From the NCBI GenBank assembly GCA_021613375.1, contig CM038720.1, positions 12,414,962 to 12,478,961 of the forward strand: 64,000 bases of DNA, given 5' to 3'. A program made the translations under genes and the position numbers. This document shows, piece after piece, positions 45,263-56,815 of this stretch (position 1 is its first letter; every line of letters starts with the position of its first letter). The notes beneath the pieces were generated by a model. It was not told where the DNA came from and did not search any database. It saw only the letters and a list, made by a program, of their open reading frames with translations. This stretch comes from Megaleporinus macrocephalus. Lineage: Eukaryota; Chordata; Actinopteri; Characiformes; Anostomidae.

Positions 45263-46465
45263 CAGAAAGTTGACATGAAATAAGTCTACTAGATGAAAAA
45301 AACATGTTACCGTGTTTTTTTTTTTTTCAAAAACATTTTTAATTATTTTTTATGGAATATCCTTTATAGTGGACATCAGGACATTGTTGATGACATATTT
45401 CTTGTTTTGTAAATGAACAAGTTTACCTTTTTTGATACCATTTACACTTTTGTCAGTATAAGAAATATTTCAAATGCACTGTATATTAACATAAACAGGA
45501 ATAAATAATTCCAAAGGTTACCGTTACTTTGATTAAAATAAAAATAAAAAAATCCAGGTTTAAACAGTTTTAGGCACACTAGCTAAACCTGTGATAATCA
45601 CTCCAAACCTTGAGCCAAAGTTTCACAATTTCCACAGGTGGTACCCAACTTCTCTTACAGCCCATTTCATTTTAATGTTCTATTTTTAAAATGTACAATT
45701 ATGTAATATTTTCTAATAAATTAGAAATGAATTAAATTAGTAATTAATTAAAAATAAATTAGTAATGATTTTACATGTTTACAGAGCTTACACGTTGCAA
45801 GATTATCTCTGCCTCAGTTCCTATCACCTGTGACGCCATTAATTTAATATAAAACCAGATTTAGTCCTAATGTTCACTACGAAGGGCATCAAAAAAGTAT
45901 GCTGTTAGGTAGTTAAACATTTGTGCATATCAATAAAAAGTGCTTTGAGAACTAGCTACAACAGTTTTATACCTAAAACAGATCAATAATAGGCTTTAAA
46001 AACTTAATAAATGCATATTATTTGACAGCTTATCTCTCTTGCTCCCATAAAATGTGGTTACTGAGAGGCAGCACTTCTGTTGTGAATGACACACCCCAAC
46101 ACATGATACATCACTGGAAAGGCCCGGGTGTCCTCTACGTAGCACAACAGGTTTTAGCAAGGTACCACACTTAGTTTTTGAAATATCTTTTGGAGACTCA
46201 TGTCCCCCCCAGAGGACAAAAATGAATTACCAGGTCTTATGGATATAGCAAGTGAAGCTGATTCACTGAGCACTGAATGTCAATTCAACGCTATTAGGAG
46301 CAATGTTACGAGCTACAGACTTTCTTTAATAGATTAATTTTGAACCAAAACTTTACATACCAAACCTTGAACTAAACGATGACTCATATTGCTGAAAAAT
46401 CAGCAATGGAGCAGTGACACACCATTAACTGGGTTTTGTACAATGCAAGACCTGTTGAACCAGCC
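45263..46465. other. Unassigned AT-rich sequence
   Basis: No gene, element ends or conserved-looking block seen. Confidence 0.4.
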
Positions 46466-46469
46466 ATCC

Positions 46470-46712
46470 ACATATTATCTTACACTCAATCCCAGTATCA
46501 TCAGGCAAAGCTGGGGTACACTATGGACAGGTCACCAGGCCATCAACCTAACATGCATGTGTCTGAACTGCGGAGGCAAACCAGAGTATTCGGACGAAAA
46601 CCCACTCAATCACAGGGTCACCATGCAAACTCCACACTGAACGGCCTAGACCTGGAATCGAACCCGGGTCGACAGTTTCAACCACTACACCACTGTGTCG
46701 CCCCCTTGAGCC
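46470..46712 (-). mobile_element. tRNA-derived SINE, minus orientation
   Basis: On the minus strand: head with a decayed GTCGACCCGGGTTCGATTCC (B-box GGTTCGATTCC), then CAGTGTGGAGTTTGCATGGT, and the body to GTACCCCAGCTTTGCC. The GATG tail is lost. Confidence 0.85.
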
Positions 46713-47244
46713 ACCTTACACTAAAATGTAACCTGTATCGTGGCTCACACATAGAGATAACTTGCAGGAACAACATGCAGTGCACCAAAAAAGTAGTAAT
46801 AATAGTGAATAATTGACTACAACTTCTGTGAGCACATCGGAATTACACTACATTAAATTGTGCACACAAATGTCTTATATGTAGGCGTGCGACAGTGATC
46901 TTTTTTGTATTGGCACAGGATTCATTTCTTCTAGCATATGTGATAGTTCACGCTGGCAGAATCCTGTGTTACTTGAGATAAGGTTCAAAAGACTGAATGT
47001 AAAAATTCCACACAACGTGAAAGCCTGCCACTTTCATGTGCTTGGCTGAGTTTTAGTTCTAATTTACAGCTTCTGCTTCTGCAGTGAATGCCCTTGCTAC
47101 CATCTCACCTCACACCCAGACGTGACAACGTGATGGTCACTCATACAGTTAGTCGAGGGATGCCCAAAGGACACAGCGATGGAAACTGCTGTGAAGTTCT
47201 TTTTCATGCTGTATCTGTTTGTGTAATATCATGTTTATTATTGG

Positions 47245-47903
47245 CAGTGCTGTGCAAAAGTCAATGACTCAAAGTTATTCAAGAGATGTTTCTGAGGAGA
47301 CTTTCACTTTCCTACATGAAGGAGTAAGTGGGAAACATCTATGAAAATACATGACGAATCAGGACTTTCCAAAGCTGGAGGTTACAGAGAAATAAGGACT
47401 CCTAACAAGCCCCGCAAGACCTGCTAGACCATCAAATTCGCCCCCATCAGTTGAGTAGCTTTGAAAGTTTTCATCTTTGAGAGAGAGGAGAACATCAAGC
47501 TCCACTTCTGTTTTAATTTTTGTGTTTCTGTCCATCCTTCCACTGTGAGAAGACACCTCAATGTTTTGGCTGTGGAAGGACATGTAGCTGTTCAAGAAGC
47601 TCCTCAGTGAGAAAAGAAAACAGACAAAAAACTGGATAACAAGCCAACAGACCACCATAGAGGCCAACCTCAGCATCACTGTTTGGGCTTATTTGGATTG
47701 CAAGAAGCAGAAAATGCAACCAGCATTCTGAGATTTGGAGTTGTGGGAAAATTTCCCTGTGGGTTTCTTTGAAAAATGACAGCGAGTTCCCTGAGAAGAA
47801 TGGAAGCAGCAATAAGGGCAAAGTTTGGGTTTAGGCTGTATTTAGTTACTTTAGTTCACTGTACCCGATGGCCCATTATCTCTACCTTTTGCACACTACT
47901 GTA
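47245..47903. mobile_element. Short Tc1-like element with CAGTGCTGTGCAAAAG ends
   Basis: Left CAGTGCTGTGCAAAAGTC; right, in reverse, TACAGTAGTGTGCAAAAGG. The interior keeps words of a common fish Tc1-like family (GAAGCAGAAAATGCAACCAG; CCTGAGAAGAATGGAAGCAG) but has lost most of the transposase. Minus-strand frames of 87-106 codons over it are shadows. Confidence 0.75.
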
Positions 47904-48234
47904 TACGCTGTGCTAGTATTGAATAATAAGTTTTAACAGAGCATCAGGTGTGCAAGACAAGTGCACTTAGCACGGTTGTTGCCACAGCGTCACATCTTTC
48001 ACACAGCAAAGCATTGTGATAGAAAGTCACCAGACCTGTGTGTGAAAGCCTGTCTATAGAGAGATTGATCCTATTAGCACTTCTGCGTCTGACAAGGCAG
48101 ATATTTACATCAGATCAAAACACGTGGGTTGATGAAACAGATCTGTGTGGTTCCTCATGAGCTCAGTTAAAGCCGGCTAATGGACAGAGGTTGTGTAAAC
48201 TGAAGTAGTGTTGAGAGTACTTGATTCACATCAG

Positions 48235-48450
48235 TTGCATGTTCTCCCCGTGCTTCAGTGGGTTTCCTCCAGGTACTCCGGTTTCCACCCACAGTCCAAA
48301 CACATGTATATGTTAGGTTGATTGGTCATTCTAAATTGCCCAAAGGTGTGAGTGTGTGTATGAGTGTGTGTTGGCCATGCGGTGGACTGGCGATCTGTCC
48401 ATGGTGTACCCCACCTTCACCCGATGATGCTGGGATTGGAATAGCAAAAA
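48235..48450 (+). mobile_element. tRNA-derived SINE, head missing
   Basis: GTTGCATGTTCTCCCCGTGC, GGGTTTCCTCCAGGTACTCC, CATGGTGTACCCCACCTTC and GATGATGCTGGGATTGG, all in plus orientation. No GATG tail. Confidence 0.85.
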
Positions 48451-49059
48451 AGATGGAATAGCAACAGTTCAAGGCTAGGATTGTGAAAATAAGTGATGTA
48501 ATCATGCAGTATATAAAAGGCCCCTCTAGGAAAAGTCTAGTGAAAAAGCAAAAAAAGTCTAAAAGAAATGGACTGATGACTGGTGGAATTGTTTATTGTG
48601 GTATGAAAAGACAATCTTTCAGACTATTGATGGAGATAATGGATGTCATGTTCTCCAGACCATCCAGACCAGGCCACTTATTCAAAACCCACATGGGGGC
48701 AAGTATTAGTGGGTCGTGTCACTGCACAAGTAAACATGTAAACACCAATGATACAGAACATGTTTTAGAGCAGCATATTCTGCTTTTTAATGTATGTTGA
48801 AATCATTTACAGTCTTTAAAGCAAAAACATACTTATGATCAAGAAAAATGGCATCAAACTATCAGCAGTGCCTGAGACCGTCAACGTAAGTAAAGGGGTC
48901 TTATTATGCTCAGATTTAATGTGAATTTTATGTATTTATTTATTTATTTATTTTTGGATCTACTCGAACAGAGTTACATGCTTACAGGTTGCATAACATA
49001 ATTTTTTTCTCATACTCTCCATCTGTATTTACCTTCTGCCTGCCTGTCTTTAAGCCCAG

Positions 49060-49260
49060 CTTCTTGACAAGCCCAGTGTGCTCTGATTGGTCAGCTTGCC
49101 CACTTTGTTCTGACGGGTCAGCCCACCAGAGCGCTTTCCCTCTACAATTTCCGCTCCCACACCACTGTTCTGGCGTCAGTTCTGCAGAATCAGTTTGAGC
49201 CAGAGTCTGATCATGAAAATCAGGTGAAACAAGCTAGAGTGAACCAGGATATATAAGAAT
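49060..49260. other. Sequence similar to 62740-62830
   Basis: GTGTGCTCTGATTGGTCAGC and TTGCCCACTTTGTTCTG here, and GCGTGCTCTGATTGGTCTGT with CTTGCTCTGTTGGTG near 62752, look like copies of one short repeat. Family and ends not determined. Confidence 0.35.
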
Positions 49261-49796
49261 TTTCCTGTTTTAGCTCTCTTTGTGTGTTGGGCGTGCAAAG
49301 CTGGCTTACGTTCTTTTTATTTTTGGCGAGTTTTATTTTTTTTTTCCTATATACTAAATTCAGTAAACAAATAGAAAGCGTGCACATGCCACATCAGAGT
49401 CTACTTCCTGTGTAGTACGTGTCGAGCTTATTCCCACTAAGAAAATCCATATATTTATCTGAATGGGAGTGTTTATACTTTTGCATATGACTGTGTATGT
49501 GATGCACATCCTTCCTCTCTTCCTAACACGAGCTGAACTGCCGCATGCTGTTGCCGTAGAATAAAAATAACTCAGTAAGAGATACTGCTGGCTACATGCT
49601 GGAGACATACAAGAGAGAAGGCTGAGTTTTCTTTGGCATGAGTCCAGCTGGCAAGGCTGCAGGTACTTAGGTATAACACCATCTATACTTGGGAGAAAGT
49701 AAAGGACTACATGGAGACGATGTAATACGACATTACATAATGTTGACAAATTAAGTAGTCAATGATATTTAATAGACTTGCATGTCATATTAAGTG

Positions 49797-49798
<2 letters not shown>

Positions 49799-49848
<50 letters not shown>
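49799..49848. repeat. (TC)n microsatellite
   Basis: About 25 perfect TC dinucleotides. Confidence 0.98.
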
Positions 49849-49853
<5 letters not shown>

Positions 49854-49859
49854 CTCACA

Positions 49860-50180
49860 CACCCACCCTCCAAATTCTGAGCCTTCAACAGCGTCTCCTA
49901 TATCCATCCACTGGGAGCTTATAAGCAGGTGATACATGCATTATTATTAATACGACCGCCATGACAGCTATTCAGTTTTCACATTGATTGTATCCCAAGA
50001 AGCCATGCATCTCCTTTTGGTTCCTAAATAAGTGTTTTGCTGTTATTTTTATAGAACTAGAAGAGCATTTTTAAAGGACACAAACTGGGGATTTTCTTCA
50101 ATAATTATTCAATCAATCAGTAATAAACATTTTAAAACAGATTAATCTTTAATTAATGTCTTTTTTCTGTCAATTTTAGT
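49860..50180. other. Conserved-element-like DNA
   Basis: Repeat-free, with TTATTATTAATACGACCGCC and ATGACAGCTATTCAG (TALE-type TGACAG) near 49940-49975 and several AATTA words toward 50150. No coding frame. Confidence 0.3.
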
Positions 50181-50196
50181 GACCAAGTTAAAATCA

Positions 50197-51080
50197 GGTT
50201 AGCACTGTCGCCTCGACTGTCCAGGTTGGATTCCTGGTCTGGGCTGTTTTGTGTGGAGTTTGCAGGTGTGTCTCAAGACCTAGTGAGCTGCCTACATAGA
50301 CAGCATAGTATGCCCTCCCGACATGCAGGCTGTCCCAATTCTTAGATATCTTAAACATGCTGTCTACTAAGACACCTTATTTTAACCTGATTGTAAGGAA
50401 GCATCGAACACTTCCTTAGCCGCTAAGGCAATCCCATGATGCAACACAGGCAAATCTACGAGCAGTGAAGTAGTTTTAAAATGTGAGGTATTTTGATTCT
50501 CTCTGGTGTTTTAATGTGTTTCTTGTCATATAATCACACAAAACAGTATTTTATTATCAACTCTGTAACGAGTCCTTCACCATTTAGCAGTTTTATACTG
50601 GAGCTATTAGCATTTATGCTAGCGGATTTTTAGGCCTCTGGCTATTGTTTTAGATGCCGCCTGATAGCTAAGCAACCAGCTAAACCACCGGTCCAGTGCT
50701 GCAGTGGGCGGGAACAAGTCATCACGCAGTTTCTAAGCGTCTCAGTAATCTGTTTTATGAGGAGAGATGAGGAGAGAACGCTGCTACTTAAACAGCTGCT
50801 ACCTAGACAGCCTACTTACACATTCACTAGGTTTTGAGACACACCCTGCATGTTGTCCTCGTGTTTAAGTGGGTTTCCTCCGGGTACTCCGGTTTCCTCC
50901 CACAGTCCAAACACATGCCTGTTAGGTTGATCGCTCACTCTAAATTGCCTGTATGTGTGGCTGTATGCTGTCCATTGTGTATCCTGCCTGCGCCTGATGA
51001 CACTGGGATTGGCTCCAGCCCCCCTGTGACCCCGACTAGCGGGATAAAGCGGAAAATAATAGATGGATGGATGGATGGAA
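50197..51080 (+). mobile_element. tRNA-derived SINE split by a MITE
   Basis: The head (GTTAGCACTGTCGCCTCGAC; CAGGTTGGATTCCTGGTCTG; GTGTGGAGTTTGCA) ends at 50264. The body resumes at 50851 (TGTTGTCCTCGTGTTTAAGT; GTTTCCTCCGGGTACTCCGG; TGACACTGGGATTGGCTCCA) and ends in GGGATAAAGCGG and a GATGGATGGATGGATGG tail. Removing 50265-50850 restores a continuous SINE. Confidence 0.93.
50265..50846. mobile_element. MITE inserted in SINE, TGCA target duplication
   Basis: Left GGTGTGTCTCAAGACCTAGT; right, in reverse, GGGTGTGTCTCAAAACCTAG. It is flanked by TGCA (50261-50264 and 50847-50850). It is 582 bp with no coding frame. The ends resemble the MITE at 5152-5753. Confidence 0.88.
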
Positions 51081-52180
51081 GTTAAAATCGAAATAATGGT
51101 ACCACAAGTGCACAAGCCACATGTGAAGTTTAGTTTGGCTCCTCCATTAACACCTTTCCTCCAGTATGTTCAATACAGCAAATGAGAAAGAGGATGCGGT
51201 AACTCTGCTCTAGATAATTCTCTCAGAGCTGTGGTCATCCCTGTTGCATGCTGTTTCCTACCACATTTTTCAGCTCCAGTCTTTACCACAACACTCTAAC
51301 AGTAGCTTACCCTCCTTGTGGAGGTTCTCAATGATCATCTTCTGGTCAAAAGCCTTCCTCATGGTTGTGGTTGTGTGCAAAGGTGTCAAAAGTATTCACA
51401 TTCATTACTCAGGTAGAAGTAGGGTTTAGAAATGCTTCTGTAGAAGTTGAAGTATCAACTCAAGCTTTTTAAACCAGTAAAATTGTAAAAGTGCTGCTTT
51501 TAAAACTACTTAATGTATAAAAGTAACACTGTCAAACCAAAGAGGCCTATAATGCACTAGCCCACCTTCTCAAAAACCCCATTCTTCTAAAAGCCATAAT
51601 GACTATAATGTTAATGTTGATAAATTTGGGATGCGCTAGGCTTCCTGTTTCAGTCGCATATACACCCATTGAACATGAATGTAGTTTAGTACAATGTAAA
51701 TATATTAAAGAAGCATATCTGTGTACTACTGAACATTAACATGTGTTTCATGGAGCAGAAGATATGATGACTGGTTGTCTATAAGTATTGTAATGGTGCT
51801 TCAAAGTCAAACTTGGCATGTTATCAGTAATCTTTACTGGAATGTAAATGTACATGAATGAAAACATGCTGAAATGAAATAGTAACGAGGCTATGTTTAA
51901 AATATAAGGAGTAGAAAGTACAGAAAATGGTGAGAAAATGTAAGGAGTAGAAAGACTAATTACTCCAGTAAAGTATAAATAACCAAAATTTCTACTTAAG
52001 TAAGGTAACAAAGTATTCATACTTTGTTACTTGACTCCTCTGGTTGCGTTTGCTGAACTAGAAATACACAGTATTTATATGGTTTAAACAGTAATAAACT
52101 GAAACCCAATATTTTATTAGTCTGTTGTGGATTTTGAAGTGTGTTAAGAATCATTATTCTGTTTTTGGCAGGGTAAGAAG
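51081..52180. other. Unassigned sequence
   Basis: Mostly AT-rich; a stretch near 51900-52030 repeats GTAAGGAGTAGAAAG-like words twice. No gene supported. Confidence 0.4.
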
Positions 52181-52790
52181 CTACACTACTATATGGACCA
52201 AACTATTAGGAAACCTATACATTACGCCTAGAGAAGCTTTCTTTCATGACATTCCATTCTAAATCTGTGGGCATTCATTTGGAGCTGCCCACATCCCACC
52301 TACCCTTTGCAGCTATAACAGCTTCCACTCCTCTGGGAAGACTTTCTACAAGATTTTGTCATGTGTCCATTGGGAATTTTTGATCATTCACCCAGAAGAG
52401 CATTCATAAGGTCAGACACAACACTGATGTTGGGCCTGGCTCACAATCTCTGTTCTAGTTCATCCCAAAGGTATTCGATGGGATTGAGGTCAGAGCTCTA
52501 AATGAACCAGACCTTCCACACCAAACTCAAACTCACCAACCAGCTTATATGGACCTTGTTTTGTACACTGGGACACAGTCATTTATCCCCAAACTGTTCA
52601 CACAAATGTGGAAGCATACCATTGTCCAAAATGACTTGGTCTACTGAAGCGTCAAGGTTTCACTTCACTGGAACTAAGAGTCCAAGGCCAACCCCCGAAA
52701 CAGCAAATAGAAACATTTGCCTGCATTTGTGCACACATTTGAAAACCCACAGAGTTGAGTCTGCTGTAAAAGAGAGCTGACTAAATTCTG
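52181..52790 (-). mobile_element. Tc1-like fragment, minus orientation
   Basis: The left end TACACTACTATATGGACCAA fits the 'TATGGACAAAAGTATTGG' terminal repeat of a common fish Tc1-like family (recalled). AACAGCTTCCACTCCTCTGG, TATTCGATGGGATTGAGGTC, GGACCTTGTTTTGTACACTG and TTCACTTCACTGGAACTAAG follow in the family order. The distal half is missing. Confidence 0.75.
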
Positions 52791-52899
52791 TAGACATATG
52801 CAAAAATAAATATAATCATTTAGTATAAATCCACGCAAACATAAACATATTCTTATCCCTTCCGAGCTACAACAATACTAATATTAATAAAGATTGCAG

Positions 52900-53160
52900 T
52901 GCTGCTGAGTTATTATTTTCTCTTTGATGTAAGTCAGTGAAGGAGTTTTCGGGGGGTCTTAAACTAATCTCCACCATGGAGTGCCTGCAGGTGCATTTTC
53001 TTGAGCTTAGACCTCCTGACCGCTGATTGCTGTTATCATTTGCATAATGCTTGTCACCTGGAGGTCAGCCATTGAGAATAATTTTCATTCGCAAATGTGC
53101 TTGCGGTTCATTGCGGGTGATGGTACCGGCTAATCACATAATTGGGTGAAAAATGAACGC
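52900..53160. other. Conserved-element-like DNA
   Basis: Repeat-free; contains an octamer-type ATTTGCATAATG (near 53038) and homeodomain-type CACATAATTGGG (near 53134). No coding frame. Confidence 0.3.
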
Positions 53161-53314
53161 TACAATCCAGGCTTTTATATCCTCCATTATTATTTGCTCT
53201 TGCTTGTATATATTGTGTCACCATTTCTGTTCATTAAAAAACACTTGTCGGAGACATTGTAATGATGTTTGTGAGTTCCTAGTGTTCGCATGACGCAGTG
53301 CTCCAGCATCTGCC

Positions 53315-53450
<136 letters not shown>

Positions 53451-53624
53451 AACCAGTAGGCACAAAAAGAGGCAAGGCTAGATCGTGGTCAAATACAGGA
53501 ATATGTCAAAATACTGAAGAGTAATTAAACCCAAAAAGGGACAAGACAGAAGACATAAATAAATCAAAACCAGTAAACAAACAGAAATGGCCGCTTGGTA
53601 TGCAATGAGAATTATCAAAGATAT

Positions 53625-54476
53625 CTCTTCATGGATGACAGCTCATCATCTGAAGCTCAATCCCAGCAAGACTGAGCTGCTGTTCATCCCTGGAACTACA
53701 GGTCCTCAGCAGGATCTTGCCATCTCATTCGAGAACTCTTTGATTGTTCCGTCTTAAGATGCAAGAAACCTTGGGGTGACTCTGGATGACCAGTTGTCTT
53801 CCCAAGTTCACTCATGTCACTCCACTGCTGCGCTCCCTTCACTGGCTTCCTGTAGCTGCTCGCATTCAGTTTAAAGTTCTGATGCTTGCCTACAAAGCCA
53901 AGAATGGACCAGCTCCTCCTTACCTTATGGCAATGGTCAAAAGTCGAACCGCACCTCGAGCCCTTCGCGCTTCAAGTACGGCTTGGCTTGACCCGCCATC
54001 AGTCAAGATTCATGGAAGACACGCAACAAAACGCTTCTCTGTCCTGGCACCCAGATGGTGGAACAAACTTCCACTGGCTGTCCGAACAGCGAACTCTCTC
54101 GCGGTCTTCAAACGCAGACTGAAGACCTATCTCTTTGTAAAGCACTTATAAACACTAATCTACTAAAGTATTGGTATAAACTGTAATTGCACTTTATCTT
54201 CTAGGAGCACTGGCTAAGTACTGCACTTGTACTGTATGTAGTCTTGTATTTGTTCTCTTCTCTGTAGGTGTTCCAGTCTTGCTAGGTATTGCATTGTCTT
54301 TTTTCTAGGTATCAGCACTGGCCCTGTGTTTATGGCAGTGTTTGAGTATAAGAGTAGTTTGGACCTGTTTGTACTAGATAGAGATACATTCTCTGACCGA
54401 ACACTAAGCACTTTTGTAAGTCGCTCTGGATAAGAGCGTCTGCTAAATGCCGTAAATGTAAATGTAAATGTAAAGA
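53625..54476 (+). pseudogene. L2-type LINE 3' end, internally deleted
   Basis: The frame opens with SSWMTAHHLKLNPSKTELLF (53622-53680), then ARNLGVTLDDQLS, and jumps directly to THVTPLLRSLHWLPVAARIQ (53811 on), missing the usual 'SRLDYCNSLLAG' block. It continues with FKVLMLAYKAKNGPAPPYL and ends with WWNKLPLAVRTANSLAVFKR and a stop at 54149-54151. The 3' untranslated end carries GTCGCTCTGGATAAGAGCGT, CTGCTAAATGCCGTAAATG and a terminal (ATGTAA)n, the classic fish L2 tail. An in-frame TAA near 53755 and the deletion make it inactive. Confidence 0.92.
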
Positions 54477-55330
54477 CAATACTTCACAACCTGAAGGACA
54501 AACAGACCAGTATATATACACAAACAGTACTAATGAATGGCAGCTGTGTGAAGTTAGTATTCTGGTTACAGGCTTCAGTGATTGGTTATAGGTGGCCATG
54601 TGATGGTGCCTTCTGTGTGAAGGATATCATGGGAAATAGAGGTTTGGGATTCGACGGGGACAGCGACTGAATCTGGGAGCATGACAACTTACTTTTAGTT
54701 CTTCTAAAGGAATTTGCATGAAAATCTTTTCACACCTCCAAAGTCTTGGAAGTTGGTAGCATTTTCTGCTTCTCATGTTCCAAGTAACCCATAACACATT
54801 TAATGAAGTTGGGTCTGGACTGGGTTGGTCAGGCCATTGTCATCATCAATGCATCGCCTTTTTTAGAGTGCGATATGGTTTAAGGAGCCATTAAGCAACT
54901 GTATATGAATACTGGGTTATGCATGGATCCCACAAGATGTTGGAAACATTTCTTTGAGATTGTGGTCCATGTTCACATGATCAACTGTGATGGGGTCAGT
55001 GAGTCTACACCATCACCAGGTCCGTGAAAGGACACTGGGGCACTCAAGATATTTTTAAAAGGCTAGGTAATTGTAATTTAAGTAATAGTGATACTTACTT
55101 GTGACCTTGTCTTTTATGCTGATCCTTAGGGGAGTGCGGGCGCCTTCCAGGGCTTCCCTTGTACCGGCCGGTAGAGCCCATGGCCTTGTGCAGAAGGGGA
55201 GAGGTGAAACCTGGGAACCCGTGGGAAAAAATAAAAGAAGGGTTAACTTTGTAAAATAAATTGTATATACTTACCTGTAAATGTAATTGTGTATTGTATG
55301 TTCTATTAGTATTTAATGTCTATTGTATTT
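54477..55330. other. Unassigned sequence
   Basis: No gene or element ends. A GC-rich patch near 55130-55190 (GGGAGTGCGGGCGCCTTCCA) has no reading frame with splice sites. Confidence 0.35.
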
Positions 55331-55384
55331 GTTTTGTTAGTTATGACACCTCCTAGTCCCAGTCCCAGTCCCAGGGTTAATGTG

Positions 55385-55440
55385 TGGGGCGGGGCTTGGT
55401 AGCTCTATAAAGTGGGGGTTTCACACTGGAGGGGGATAGA
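55385..55440 (+). promoter_or_regulatory. Promoter-like GC box and TATA box
   Basis: GGGGCGGGGCTT (Sp1-type) is followed 10 bp later by CTCTATAAAGTGGG. A start would fall near 55435. No open frame with a good context follows: an ATG near 55480 opens only a short frame. It could belong to an LTR-type element or be fortuitous. Confidence 0.25.
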
Positions 55441-55499
55441 CAGTATAGTGTCTATGTCTCTGACACAAACTGTCTGCTGAGATGCCAGAGCTGGAACTG

Positions 55500-56570
55500 A
55501 GAAGTTGTCACGGAAGCTTTGTAGAGAGTTCCTAAATAATGTTAAACCATATTCATTTATTTTTTCTTAGTTTGTCTTTTCTTTTTTTTTATCTGATCGT
55601 GCAAGCCTTCTAATAATTATCACTTATAGTGTGAAATCTACGCCCAGAGTCTGACTTGATCCTTGCAGGGAGAAACCTGCCCTTCTTAACGATGCTCTAC
55701 CCAAGCTGTGAACTCTAATAACCCACAACATTCCCACTTTGATTTTTCAGGAGCTCTTTCATGCTGCAAATCTCCAAAAGTGGTAGAACAGGAGAACCTG
55801 ATGGGATTAATTTCCAGCGACTTGGAAAGAACATCCATTACCATGGTTAAAAAAAGCAGCTTAAGTCACTTTGTGAGCGTTAGAAAACGAAGGGATGCAC
55901 ATGTTCAGCAACTCAAATAGGCTCTCTCATCGACAAGGCAGAACTTTTACTCGCTGGATGTTATTTTTCTTTATTGCTTCATTCTGAGTAAACTCTAGAA
56001 ACTGCTGCGCATGAAAATCCCAAGAGATTAGCAGTTATGTCACGTCTTATTCTGTGGGTTTATTGGCCGGTTGCGAGGCAGAAATCTGATTATTGCCAGA
56101 CCTGGAGTTTTCCCCTTATCTCACTACTCAGGTACATGTAAATATGGCGACTGAATAAATGACCAAATCTGATGGTCTGCAGATTATTATGTGCATGTAA
56201 ACATATGCAGTGTTAAACCGAGATAACTAAGCTGCAAAAACAGCACCTGTTTCTGTGATGTCACAAAAACAAACACATTTACATACATTCACCCATTTAG
56301 CCTACAACAGGTTTAGCTTTTAAAGGAGGCACAAAACAGCACTGCCAATCAGAACAGAGCTTATTTACATATACCAGTCTTAAAGACTGTAGCATATAAA
56401 ACACTCATCCTCTGTTCCATCATTTACTACAGTTCCAGACTGCCACAAGCCTAAGATCACTATGCACAATGCCAAGTCAGCCTGAGTGCTGCAAAGCATG
56501 TTCTCCAGAGTGATCACTTTTCACTGCCTTGCATTCAAATGTCTGGACAAATCTGGGTTTTGTAGGGGGG
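55500..56570. other. Unassigned sequence
   Basis: A 70-codon plus-strand frame (55708-55920) has no recognised domain or splice context. No repeat ends found. Confidence 0.35.
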
Positions 56571-56574
56571 GGGG

Positions 56575-56815
56575 GTACTATCTTCTGGAACACGTGTAAA
56601 GTTTGGTGGAGGAAGGATAATGAATAGACGAGTTTGGTGTCAAGGATTCCATTGGAGATGGGAGAGCCCAAACCTCAGCCCCACTGTACATCTCGTCCAC
56701 CATCAGCGCCTGACTGTACAATCACTCACATGCACAATCCAAAACTTTGGTTGCAGGGGGCAACTCCATATTAGTGCCCATGGTTTTGGAATGGAATGTC
56801 CAATAAAGACATAAA
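56575..56815 (+). mobile_element. Tc1-like 3' fragment
   Basis: GTAAAGTTTGGTGGAGGAAG, TGTACATCTCGTCCACCATC, CTCCATATTAGTGCCCATGG and TTTTGGAATGGAATGTCC match the plus sense of the family seen reversed at 52.2 kb. Confidence 0.65.

Noticed and set aside
47359..47821. Minus-strand frames of 87 and 106 codons
   Set aside because: They lie wholly within the short Tc1-like element and are antisense to it.
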